A DNA stretch of 64,000 bases from Amycolatopsis bullii (GTDB lineage Bacteria; Actinomycetota; Actinomycetes; Mycobacteriales; Pseudonocardiaceae). Of this stretch, positions 35,981 through 43,168 are shown in pieces (the first letter of the stretch is position 1; every line of letters begins with the position of its first letter). The stretch is from NCBI RefSeq assembly GCF_014654205.1, contig NZ_BNAW01000046.1, positions 1 through 64,000 on the forward strand, given 5' to 3'. The notes below the pieces were generated by a model. The model did not search any database, was not told where the DNA came from, and worked only from the letters and a program-made list of their open reading frames with translations. Made by a program: the position numbers and the translations under genes.

Positions 35981-36553
35981 TCAGATCACCTCCTCCGCGG
36001 CCAGGACCTTTCTCAGCCGCGCGAGGGCGCGGTGCTGGGCGACGCGGACGGCGCCGGGGGTGGAACCGACCGCATCCGCGGTCTCCTCCGCCGACAGGCC
36101 GACGACCACGCGCAGCACCACGATCTCCCGCTGCTTGTCCGGCAGCACCTGCAACAACTGGGACATCCGCTCGTTCAGCTCACCTTGCAGCGCCCGCTGC
36201 TCGGGGCCGACCCCACCCTCGACCTCGTCGGGGATCTCGGCCACCGGTTCGGCCCGGTTGCGCGCCGCCGCGCGGTGCGCGTCGGCCACCTTGTGCTGGG
36301 CGATCCCGTAGACGAAGGCCAGAAACGGGCGGCCTTGATCGCGGTACGAGGGCAATGCCGTTAGCACCGCGAGACACACCTCCTGCGCAACGTCGTCCGC
36401 CGAAGCGAACGATCGCTCCTGCCTGCCAACCCGGGCGCGGCAATACCGCACTACCAGTGGACGGATAGCAGCCAGCAGCCGCTCCACTGCCTGGGGATCT
36501 CCCTCGACAGCAGCGGCGACCGGCTCATCCAGTCCATCCCCCACATTGGCCAT
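35981..36553 (-). CDS. sigD: ECF-type RNA polymerase sigma factor SigD
   Basis: 190 residues from the ATG at 36553. Region 2 has RYCRARVGRQ, SADDVAQEVCLAVLTALPSYRDQGRPFLAFVYGIAQHKVADAHR. Region 4 has LLQVLPDKQREIVVLRVVVGLSAEETADAVGSTPGAVRVAQHRAL. These lie close to M. tuberculosis SigD (Rv3414c), and the rsdA partner follows directly. A SigD-type promoter motif lies at 36552-36577, and its -10 overlaps the ATG. If that promoter is used, the true start would be the GTG at 36544, exactly seven bases past the -10 (187 residues). The frame extends to 36754 but is not credible there. Confidence 0.94.
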   Translation of the reverse strand: MANVGDGLDEPVAAAVEGDPQAVERLLAAIRPLVVRYCRARVGRQERSFASADDVAQEVCLAVLTALPSYRDQGRPFLAFVYGIAQHKVADAHRAAARNRAEPVAEIPDEVEGGVGPEQRALQGELNERMSQLLQVLPDKQREIVVLRVVVGLSAEETADAVGSTPGAVRVAQHRALARLRKVLAAEEVI

Positions 36554-36577
36554 CGCAGACAACAGTCCCAGTGTTAC
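36552..36577 (-). promoter_or_regulatory. SigD-type promoter (GTAAC-N16-CGAT) driving sigD
   Basis: Minus strand: GTAACA at 36577-36572, sixteen bases, then CGAT at 36555-36552. As I recall, the mycobacterial SigD consensus is a GTAACG-like -35 with CGAT at -10, so this fits autoregulation. CGAT ends seven bases before GTG 36544, matching the leaderless spacing of other genes in this window. Confidence 0.55.
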
Positions 36578-36929
36578 GTGTAGGTGTGCAAAGAACCCGG
36601 CCCGTGGTCGCCTCCACCGCGCACCGGTGACCGCTACCGTACCGTCGGCTTGCTCCGGACCGGCGCGCGCGGTGTGCCCGGGCGTGCCGCAGGAGCTGGA
36701 GCCGCGAAAACACGGTTCGTCGTGCTGAACTCGCGGTCGAGGTCGCCGATTCAACGAGCGAGCCCGGTTGCGGGTACGAGATCCGCCGGGGCGGCGGGGT
36801 GGCGGGTGGGAATCCGCCGCGTCGAACGCCGGTGCGTGATGGGGACCACACAGGTGCGGGCCAGGGCGATGCGCCCTGGCCCGTCGTCACCTGGGAACCG
36901 GCCGTGTCAGGAACGGGGAGAGCGGCAGG
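36578..36929. other. Intergenic region between sigD and bldM-like gene
   Basis: No gene with convincing codon bias. It contains the upstream side of the sigD promoter and, at 36858-36882, an 11-base-pair hairpin (arm GGGCCAGGGCG, loop ATG) that should terminate the bldM-like transcript on the minus strand. Confidence 0.5.
36858..36882 (-). terminator. Terminator after bldM-like gene
   Basis: Perfect 11-base-pair stem GGGCCAGGGCG with a three-base loop, 48 bases past the stop on the minus strand. Confidence 0.75.
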
Positions 36930-37526
36930 TCAGCTGACCAGGCCGCGGCGGAAGCCGTGGGCGACGGCCTGCGCGCGGTCGCGCACGCCGAGCTTGCGGA
37001 ACAGCCGCCGGGCGTGGGTCTTGACCGTGTCCTCGGACAGGTAGAGCTCGCGGCCGATCTGGCCGTTGCTCTTGCCCTGGCTCATCCCGCGGAGCACCTG
37101 AAGCTCGCGCTCGGTCAGCTGGACGCCCGGGTCGGACGGCTGACGGGGCGCGGGCACCGAGGTGCTCGCCAGGGTGTGGGCCAGCGCGGCGACCAGCTCC
37201 GGCCGGGACGCGTCCCAGCGGAGGTAGCCGCGGGCACCGCCGGCGATCGCGGCGGCGATGCTGCCCGCGTCGTCCGGGGCGCCGAAGACGATGACGTTCG
37301 CCTGGGGGTTGGCCGAGACGAGCCGCCGGGTGGCTTCGACACCCGTCGGGACCGCGCGTTGCGTCCCGACCAGCACGACGTCGACGGGCTGACGGGAGTA
37401 CCGGGCCAGCAGCTCGTCACCGTGCGCTACGCAGTCGATGCGACTGACCCCAGGGACCGCGGACATCACTCGGGTGAGCCCTTCACGGACACTGCGTCGG
37501 TCGTCGCAGATCAAGACCGTCGTCAC
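36930..37526 (-). CDS. bldM: BldM-like atypical response regulator
   Basis: 198 residues from a GTG at 37526 with GGAAGGAAACCCC upstream. Receiver-like domain MTTVLICDDRRSVREGL and a LuxR HTH very close to Streptomyces BldM (LTERELQVLRGMSQGKSNGQ, then LYLSEDTVKTHARRLFRKLG). The place of the phosphoacceptor Asp54 is Gly (LVG54TQ), and the switch Lys region reads YLRWDAS, so phosphorylation is not possible. BldM acts alone or with WhiI to activate sporulation genes downstream of BldD/BldN in Streptomyces. Placement beside sigD and guaB also matches Streptomyces, as I recall. No mycobacterial equivalent sits here. Confidence 0.88.
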   Translation of the reverse strand: MTTVLICDDRRSVREGLTRVMSAVPGVSRIDCVAHGDELLARYSRQPVDVVLVGTQRAVPTGVEATRRLVSANPQANVIVFGAPDDAGSIAAAIAGGARGYLRWDASRPELVAALAHTLASTSVPAPRQPSDPGVQLTERELQVLRGMSQGKSNGQIGRELYLSEDTVKTHARRLFRKLGVRDRAQAVAHGFRRGLVS

Positions 37527-37657
37527 GGGGTTTCCTTCCTGCAGCCGGGTGACATTCCTCTTCCCCTATCGGACGCTTTAGCCCGAACCTTGACACGATC
37601 CGGTGGCTTTTTTTGAACTTTCTTAGCCCGGATGCCGGAACACCCCATTCCGACGGC

Positions 37658-38512
37658 TCAACCACCCGGGACGGGCACCCATGGTGATTCCCCCGCAACC
37701 CTCCTCCCGCAAGGATCTGCGCTTCGTAACACTGCGTGCAACACCTGCGCCACTCTGAATCGATACTCCTCGGCGTGTCCTGGGCGCAGGTCGGCCGCGA
37801 CGAGCGCCGCCGGCCACAAAAGTGAAAGGAGTTCGCATTCCTCCGCCGTCGCCATTGCGTTTCCGACAAGGTCGTCCGAAATCTTCCGGTGATCGGGATC
37901 CCCGGCGGCGAGGAGGGACACGGCCAGCACTATCTCGGATTTCACGGAGTGCCGCCGCGCGCCCCGCGCTCGCGCGGTTTCCCGAGCCCGCTCGGCATGC
38001 GGGACGGCATCGGCGCCCTGACCTGCGGCGAGTTCGATTTCGGCGCCCACCCACCCGCCGCGGACCTCGGCTCGCCACCCGGCATCCTCGGCTCGCGCCC
38101 GCTCGGCGAGCCGGCGGGCGGCGGTGAGGCGGCCCAGCGCGAGGTTGTCGGCGGCCAGGCCGAGCAGGGCGTCGGCTCTGGCGCCGGCCGCGTCGAGGCC
38201 ATCGGGGTCACGCTCGGTTTCCAGGGAGGCGGCTTTGGCGTAGGCCTCACCGTCGAGCGAGCGGGCCTGGCGGTGGCCCCCCAGCTGCCGCCGGTGCGAG
38301 GCGAGGGTGCTGGCGGCGAGCGAGGCGACGACCAGGTCATGGTCGTGCCGGAGGGCGCCGAGGAGGGCGGCGGCGGAGGCGTACCGCCCCTGCGCACCGA
38401 GCACGACGGCGGCGAGCAGCCGCGCCCGCGGGCTGCCGGAGCCGCGCATGACGGCGGGATCGGGTAGCGAGTCACTCCCGAACGCGGCGGCCCTGAGGGC
38501 GGGTTCGTGCAC
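37658..38512 (-). CDS. Conserved hypothetical helical-repeat protein (Rv3415c position)
   Basis: 284 residues from a GTG at 38512 with AAGGA upstream. Ala/Leu/Arg-rich paired helices through the whole length (ARLLAAVVLGAQGRYASAAA, LGLAADNLALGRLTAARRLA, EIELAAGQGADAVPHAERAR) look like TPR-type repeats. A conserved-looking end reads LLSLLWPAALVAADL. No catalytic motif. Its place between sigD and whiB3 equals that of M. tuberculosis Rv3415c. It could be a scaffold for protein contacts. Nine bases separate it from a small upstream ORF that may be translated together with it. Confidence 0.8.
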   Translation of the reverse strand: MHEPALRAAAFGSDSLPDPAVMRGSGSPRARLLAAVVLGAQGRYASAAALLGALRHDHDLVVASLAASTLASHRRQLGGHRQARSLDGEAYAKAASLETERDPDGLDAAGARADALLGLAADNLALGRLTAARRLAERARAEDAGWRAEVRGGWVGAEIELAAGQGADAVPHAERARETARARGARRHSVKSEIVLAVSLLAAGDPDHRKISDDLVGNAMATAEECELLSLLWPAALVAADLRPGHAEEYRFRVAQVLHAVLRSADPCGRRVAGESPWVPVPGG

Positions 38513-38521
38513 GGGTCCTTT

Positions 38522-38797
38522 CTAGCGGGTGGGTCCGACAAAAACATGATCGAAGTACCGCCAGTGGGCAGTGACGCCCTGCCCGTCGCCGGCAGGTTCC
38601 GGCCAGTCGGTCGGTTGTTGCGGGGCGGAAGCCGGGATCTGCCGGCCGGGCTCGGCGCGGAGGTGCGGCTGATTGAGCGGGGCCGGGGCGCCCTTGGCCG
38701 ACCGGCAGCTTGGTGCCCACCACCCCGAAGCCGCAATTGTGACGATGGCCGGCAGCACCGCGTCAAGGCGGGAAAGCGTGCCTTGACCCGGCGCCAC
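38522..38797 (-). CDS. Possible small membrane/secreted protein upstream of the helical-repeat gene
   Basis: 91 codons from a GTG at 38797, ending nine bases before the next start. A hydrophobic stretch near residues 13-30 (AVLPAIVTIAASGWWA), a Pro-rich middle, and an aromatic C-terminus (HWRYFDHVFVG). Third-position G+C is only moderate, and no binding site is obvious. The tight spacing to the next gene supports it; the absence of a family does not. Confidence 0.42.
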   Translation of the reverse strand: MAPGQGTLSRLDAVLPAIVTIAASGWWAPSCRSAKGAPAPLNQPHLRAEPGRQIPASAPQQPTDWPEPAGDGQGVTAHWRYFDHVFVGPTR

Positions 38798-39221
38798 CGG
38801 CCGTGTTCTGGCTTCGTATCGGGGTGCAGGGAGGGGTCTAGGTGGGGTGCGGGTTGGGCGTCAACGTCCCGTTCGGGCCGGTAAAGCCCTTGCGAAGGCG
38901 CCCCCCTCGCGACCAGACAAGCCCCACCCGATCCCTGGGGGCTGACCCCGGTCCAGTCTATCGGCGCCCACCGACGAACCGGCCGGATCCGGGGCCGGGC
39001 GGCCGAGTTGTCCCCAGCCTTCGCCGGTTGTGGACAACCGCTACCGCCACCCCCTCAGCCAAGGACGGGAATGACTCCTTGCGGACCTCGCCCCCTCATC
39101 CGAGGTCGCGAACGACTGATTGCTGACCTCCCCTCACCCGAGGTCGCGAACGACTCATTGCGGCCCCCTCGCCGGAGGTCGCGAATGACTCATGCGGCGC
39201 CCCTCGCCGGAGGTCGCGGCG
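38798..39221. other. Intergenic region with tandem repeat array
   Basis: About 420 bases with no supported gene. The right third is the four-copy tandem repeat at 39069-39218. The left part holds only G/C-rich sequence without a hairpin that I would call. Confidence 0.4.
39069..39218. repeat. Four tandem copies of a 35-41 bp GAAYGACTSATTGC repeat
   Basis: Units start at 39069, 39110, 39148 and 39183. Each begins GAATGACT or GAACGACT, followed by an imperfect ATTGCGG, a C-rich spacer and CCGAGGTCGC or CCGGAGGTCGC. The same leading core occurs at 7115-7165 and 56214-56264. Confidence 0.85.
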
Positions 39222-40166
39222 CTACCGGCGCGCGCCGACCAGGACGTGCTCGATGCGGTCCGCCGCGCTCGGCAGGTCCGTCAGGAGCTCCACCTTGTCC
39301 GGCAGCCCCGCCGGGTCCCAGCCCGGGCCGCACGCGAACAACCGGCTCCGCTGCCGCCCGCGGGAGACCCGAGCGAACAGCCGGGCGTCCGCCACCCCGC
39401 GGCCGTGGGCCCACAGCACCACCGCCGCCGGTGCGCTGCGGCGGACCGCCACCGCCAGCACCTCCGCCGGCAGCGGCACCCCGAACAGCTGCGCGCCGAT
39501 CCGGCGGCCGGCCAGGGATGCCGCCAGTGCGTACATCGGCATCGAGTCGCGCTCGTCCGGGACGCAGCCCAAGAGGACCGGGCGCGTGTTGCGGGGCTCG
39601 TCGAGCACCGGGGTCGCCCGGACCAGCGCCGCGAACACGCACTCCGCCAGCAGGTACTCGACCTCGGCCCCCGCGCTCGCGCCGCGCCACCGGGCGCCGA
39701 GCGCCGACAGCACCGGCTCGATCACCCCCGTCCACGCCGGGAGCACGCCGAGCTCGGCGATGGTGTCCGCGAGCATGCGCTGAACCGCGCCGACGTCCAT
39801 GGCCAGGGCCGCCGTGCTCAGACGGCGGGCCAGGCGGGAGCGGACCTCGAGGGCGTCGTCGGCCGCCGACACGTCGGCCGGTTCGGAAGGCTCCTCCGGC
39901 TGCGGTGGCCCGGACCGCGGGATCTGTTCGAGGGCGTAGCGCGCCGCCTCGGCCGTCGACGCGCCGCTCAGCAGCGCGCGCTGCATCAGTTCGAGGCGGC
40001 CGATGTCGGAAGTTCCGTAGCGGCGGTGACGGCCGTCGGTGTGCCGGCTGGGACCCAGTCCGTAGCGGCGGTCCCAGGTTCGGAGGGTGGACGGCGCGAC
40101 CCCGAGCCGGCGGGCGACCGAGGCCACCGGCAGGGTGGGTTCTTCGGTGCCCGACCCAGCTCCCAC
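39222..40166 (-). CDS. MerR-family regulator with B12-binding-like domain
   Basis: 314 residues from a GTG at 40166. GATATT ends seven bases upstream, so it is probably leaderless; the TTG at 40274 is less likely. MerR HTH at the N-terminus: PVASVARRLGVAPSTLRTWD, then RRYGLGPSRHTDGRHRRYG. The middle and C-terminus look like the four-helix and Rossmann halves of LitR/CarH cobalamin photoregulators (WTGVIEPVLSALGARW..., LLGCVPDERDSMPMYALAAS). The cobalamin axial-ligand motif DxHxxG is replaced by DERDSM, so B12 binding is doubtful. Divergent from whiB3 and may regulate it (inference). Confidence 0.88.
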   Translation of the reverse strand: MGAGSGTEEPTLPVASVARRLGVAPSTLRTWDRRYGLGPSRHTDGRHRRYGTSDIGRLELMQRALLSGASTAEAARYALEQIPRSGPPQPEEPSEPADVSAADDALEVRSRLARRLSTAALAMDVGAVQRMLADTIAELGVLPAWTGVIEPVLSALGARWRGASAGAEVEYLLAECVFAALVRATPVLDEPRNTRPVLLGCVPDERDSMPMYALAASLAGRRIGAQLFGVPLPAEVLAVAVRRSAPAAVVLWAHGRGVADARLFARVSRGRQRSRLFACGPGWDPAGLPDKVELLTDLPSAADRIEHVLVGARR

Positions 40167-40375
40167 GAGGCTCAATATCCAGGCACCCAGCGCGGTCGGC
40201 AACCGGAGGCGAACGCCCTGCTCACACCTACGGGGGATGCCTAACGGCTGAATCGGGCCGGATCGCTTGAACAACTATTGGCGCGCTTCTAACGTTACCG
40301 CCGTTGCACCGAATGGAGTATCGACACCACAGCAGAGCAGCTAGCGGCATCGACCGAATGACGGAGGCGGTCAGG

Positions 40376-40678
40376 ATGGCAGACACGCGCAGGCTCCCGG
40401 GACCCAACGCCGACATGTGGGACTGGCAGCTCGAAGGGTCGTGCCGGGGGATGGACAGCGCGTCCTTCTTTCACCCGGACGGCGAGCGCGGCCCGGCGCG
40501 GGCACGGCGGGAGGCCAGAGCGAAAGCCGTCTGCCTGAGCTGCCCGGTCTTGGAGATGTGCCGCAGCCACGCGCTGGCGGTGCACGAGCCGTACGGCATC
40601 TGGGGCGGGCTCTCGGAGTCCGAGCGGGAACACATCATCAAGTCGGACAAACGCGCGCTCAGCATGTCCGGCGGCTGA
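40376..40678 (+). CDS. whiB3: WhiB-family [4Fe-4S] transcriptional regulator, WhiB3-like
   Basis: 100 residues from the ATG at 40376 with GGAGG upstream; ATG 40358 and 40304 are in frame but less likely. Four cluster Cys: GSCRG and CLSCPVLEMC (Cys-x2-Cys-x5-Cys). WhiB signature GIWGGLSESER and a basic tail. It binds a redox-sensitive iron-sulphur cluster and the primary sigma factor. Position between MerR and groEL1 genes matches Rv3416, which links redox state to lipid metabolism and virulence in mycobacteria. Confidence 0.95.
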   Translation: MADTRRLPGPNADMWDWQLEGSCRGMDSASFFHPDGERGPARARREARAKAVCLSCPVLEMCRSHALAVHEPYGIWGGLSESEREHIIKSDKRALSMSGG

Positions 40679-40706
40679 GCGCACCACCGGCTGGAGACAC
40701 AGACAT

Positions 40707-40822
40707 CGGAGGGCGGCACCGGGTGGGGTGCCGCCCTCCGTGCCCTCCAAGGGCACTTTCACGTGAAAGTGCCCGCGGGCGAGACGGGAACGGGGCGGCA
40801 CCTCGCGAGAGGTACCGCCCCG
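40707..40822. terminator. Three consecutive hairpins between whiB3 and groEL1
   Basis: First, 40707-40740: stem CGGAGGGCGGCACC, five- to six-base loop, whiB3 terminator. Second, 40751-40774: perfect 24-base palindrome, half GGGCACTTTCAC. Third, 40791-40822: CGGGGCGG/CCGCCCCG with inner CCTC/GAGG, near the groEL1 end. Confidence 0.8.
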
Positions 40823-40838
40823 TCTTCGTGGAACTGCG

Positions 40839-42452
40839 TCAGTGCGAGTGGCCGTGGCCCGCCGCGGCGGGCTCCTCCGCGGCCGGCTTCTCGACGACGG
40901 AGCTCTCCGTCGTCAGCACCAGCCGGGCGATGGAGGCGGCGTTCGCCACCGCGGACCGGGTCACCTTGACCGGGTCGACGATGCCGGCGGCCAGCAGGTC
41001 GGTGAGCTCGCCGGTGGCGGCGTTGAAGCCCTGGCCCCAGCCCTGCTCCTGCACCTTGTTGACGATGACCGCGCCCTCGTGGCCCGCGTTGGTCGCGATC
41101 CAGAACAGCGGGGCCGTCAGCGCGTCCTTGACGATGCGGACGCCGGTGGCTTCGTCACCGGAGAGGCCGAGGCCGCCCTCGAGCTCCTTGACCGCGTGGA
41201 CCAGCGCCGAACCGCCGCCGGGCAGGATGCCCTCCTCGACGGCCGCCTTGGTCGAAGCCACGGCGTCCTCGATGCGGTGCTTGCGCTCGTTCAGCTCGGT
41301 CTCGGTGGCCGCGCCGACCTTGATGACCGCGACGCCGCCGCCGAGCTTCGCGAGCCGCTCCTGCAGCTTCTCGCGGTCCCAGTCGGAGTCGGTCGTCTCG
41401 ATCTCCTTGCGGATCTGCGCGACCCGCCCGGCGATGGCGTCCTTGGAGCCGGCACCGTCGACGATCGTGGTGTCGTCCTTGGTGACGACGATCCGGCGGG
41501 CCTTGCCCAGCGCGCCGAGGTCGACGTCGGACAGCTTGCGGCCGATCTCCGCGGAGATGACCTCGCCGCCGGTGACGACCGCGAGGTCGTCCAGGAACGC
41601 CTTGCGGCGGTCGCCGAAGAACGGCGCCTTGACCGCGACGGCGGTGATCGTCTTGCGCAGCGAGTTCACCACGAGGGTGGACAGCGCCTCGCCGTCGACG
41701 TCCTCGGCGATGATCAGCAGCGGCTTCTTGGCCTCGACGACCTTCTCCAGCACCGGCAGCAGGTCGGCCAGCGCCGAGATCTTCTCGCGGTGCAGCAGGA
41801 CGTAGGCGTCCTCGAGGATCGCCTTCTGCTCCTCCGGGTTGGTCGCGAAGTGCGCCGAGAGGAAGCCCTTGTCGAACTGGACGCCCTCGGTGATCACCAG
41901 CTCGGTCGCCAGGGTCGACGACTCCTCGATGGTGATGACGCCGTCCTCGCCGACCTTCTCGACGGCTTCGCCGAGCAGGGCGCCGATGTTGGCGTCGCGG
42001 GAGGTCACGGTGCCGACCTGGGCGATGTTCTCGCGGCCCTTGACCGGGGTGGCCTTGGCCTTGAGGACCTCGATGACCTTCTCCGCGGCGGCCTCGATGC
42101 CGCGGCCGATCGAGGTCGGGTTGGCGCCGGCCGCGACGTTGCGCAGGCCGACCTTCACCAGCGACTGCGCGAGCACGGTCGCGGTGGTGGTGCCGTCACC
42201 GGCGACGTCGTTGGTCTTGGTGGCGACGCTCTTGGCGAGCTGCGCGCCGAGGTTCTCGAACGGGTCGTCGAGCTCGACCTCACGGGCGACGGTCACGCCG
42301 TCGAGGGTGATGGTCGGGCCGCCGAACTTCTTGTCGAGCACGACGTGGCGACCGCGCGGGCCGAGGGTGACCTTGACCGCGTCGGCGAGCTTGTTCACCC
42401 CGCGCTCCAGCGCGCGACGAGCGTCCTCGTCGAAGTTGATCTGCTTGGGCAT
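40839..42452 (-). CDS. groEL1: Chaperonin GroEL1 (Cpn60.1)
   Basis: 537 residues from the ATG at 42452. Intact GroEL: start AKQINFDEDARRALERGVNK-like, ATP site GDGTTTATVLAQSL, LEDAYVLLHREKIS, and GGGVAVIKVGAATETELNER. The C-terminus is not the GGM repeat of housekeeping GroEL but His-containing AAAGHGHSH. That is the mark of actinobacterial GroEL1, which lies in an operon with groES, while GroEL2 is usually the essential folding chaperonin. In M. smegmatis GroEL1 aids mycolate-linked biofilm formation. Controlled by the CIRCE operator at 42937. Confidence 0.97.
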   Translation of the reverse strand: MPKQINFDEDARRALERGVNKLADAVKVTLGPRGRHVVLDKKFGGPTITLDGVTVAREVELDDPFENLGAQLAKSVATKTNDVAGDGTTTATVLAQSLVKVGLRNVAAGANPTSIGRGIEAAAEKVIEVLKAKATPVKGRENIAQVGTVTSRDANIGALLGEAVEKVGEDGVITIEESSTLATELVITEGVQFDKGFLSAHFATNPEEQKAILEDAYVLLHREKISALADLLPVLEKVVEAKKPLLIIAEDVDGEALSTLVVNSLRKTITAVAVKAPFFGDRRKAFLDDLAVVTGGEVISAEIGRKLSDVDLGALGKARRIVVTKDDTTIVDGAGSKDAIAGRVAQIRKEIETTDSDWDREKLQERLAKLGGGVAVIKVGAATETELNERKHRIEDAVASTKAAVEEGILPGGGSALVHAVKELEGGLGLSGDEATGVRIVKDALTAPLFWIATNAGHEGAVIVNKVQEQGWGQGFNAATGELTDLLAAGIVDPVKVTRSAVANAASIARLVLTTESSVVEKPAAEEPAAAGHGHSH

Positions 42453-42486
42453 AGCGTGTTCCGCTTACCTTTCTCTGAACGCAAGA

Positions 42487-42524
42487 ACGCCCCGCTCCCC
42501 GGCTTGCTGCGGGGCCCGGGGCGT
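42487..42524 (-). promoter_or_regulatory. Strong hairpin between groES and groEL1
   Basis: Arms ACGCCCCG/CGGGGCGT with inner CCCCGG-type pairing. Lying inside the operon, it may act as a partial terminator or mRNA processing site that sets the groES to groEL ratio. Confidence 0.55.
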
Positions 42525-42544
42525 CATTGCGCTGCGAGCGGACG

Positions 42545-42838
42545 TCAGTTGATGACGGCCAGCACGTCGCGGGCGGACAGGATGAGGTAGTCCTCGCCGT
42601 TGTACTTGACCTCGGTGCCGCCGTACTTCGAGTAGATGACGACGTCGCCGACGTTGACGTCCAGCGGGACGCGGTTGCCCTTGTCGTCGATCCGGCCCGG
42701 GCCCACGGCCAGAACCTTGCCCTCCTGGGGCTTCTCCTTGGCGGTGTCGGGGATGACGAGGCCGGAAGCGGTCGTCTCCTCGGCCTCGCTCGTCTGGACG
42801 ACGATCTTGTCCTCGAGCGGCTTGATGTTCACGCTCAC
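42545..42838 (-). CDS. groES: Co-chaperonin GroES
   Basis: 97 residues from a GTG at 42838 (start VSVNIKPLEDKIVV). GGAGG lies ten bases upstream and overlaps the alternative GTG at 42853. Mobile-loop region SEAEETTASGLVIP, roof and core KVLAVGPGR, and closing VKYNGEDYLILSARDVLAVI. Forms the heptameric lid for GroEL. First gene of the operon with groEL1. Confidence 0.97.
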   Translation of the reverse strand: MSVNIKPLEDKIVVQTSEAEETTASGLVIPDTAKEKPQEGKVLAVGPGRIDDKGNRVPLDVNVGDVVIYSKYGGTEVKYNGEDYLILSARDVLAVIN

Positions 42839-42936
42839 CGGGTTGACCTCCACGGTCGTCGAAAGCGTTGGCAGGATGTGGTTACGGCTCTACCACCCCC
42901 GCCGTCGCGGGTGCCGGGGCTGTTCGGGCCGTGCAT

Positions 42937-42963
42937 TTAGCACTCTAGCCAGGTGAGTGCCAG
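42937..42963. promoter_or_regulatory. CIRCE operator for HrcA
   Basis: TTAGCACTC, nine bases, GAGTGCCAG; consensus is TTAGCACTC-N9-GAGTGCTAA. It lies about 100 bases upstream of groES, so the operon should be repressed by HrcA and induced by heat. Confidence 0.93.
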
Positions 42964-43168
42964 TCGTGCAAGGAGGGTCCACCCGACGTGGGACAGCGCC
43001 GCCGGACGGGCCCTGACCGGCTCCTTTGCCGCGGGCGGGCATCCGCGGGGAACGGGCGGACGACTGCGGACCCCGGCGGAGAGCGGCCCCCATCAGCGGG
43101 TCGGCCCTTACCCCGGGGGTGAGTTTCTGGTTAGGTTCTCACCTCTGGCACCTGCACCCTGGGGGTTC

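Noticed and set aside
37599..37620. T-run near 37605 as a terminator
   Set aside because: No adequate stem precedes it on the plus strand and no plus-strand gene ends there; more likely part of the A/T-rich upstream region of the bldM-like promoter.
39069..39218. CRISPR array
   Set aside because: Units are contiguous, degenerate and lack unique spacers; no cas genes.
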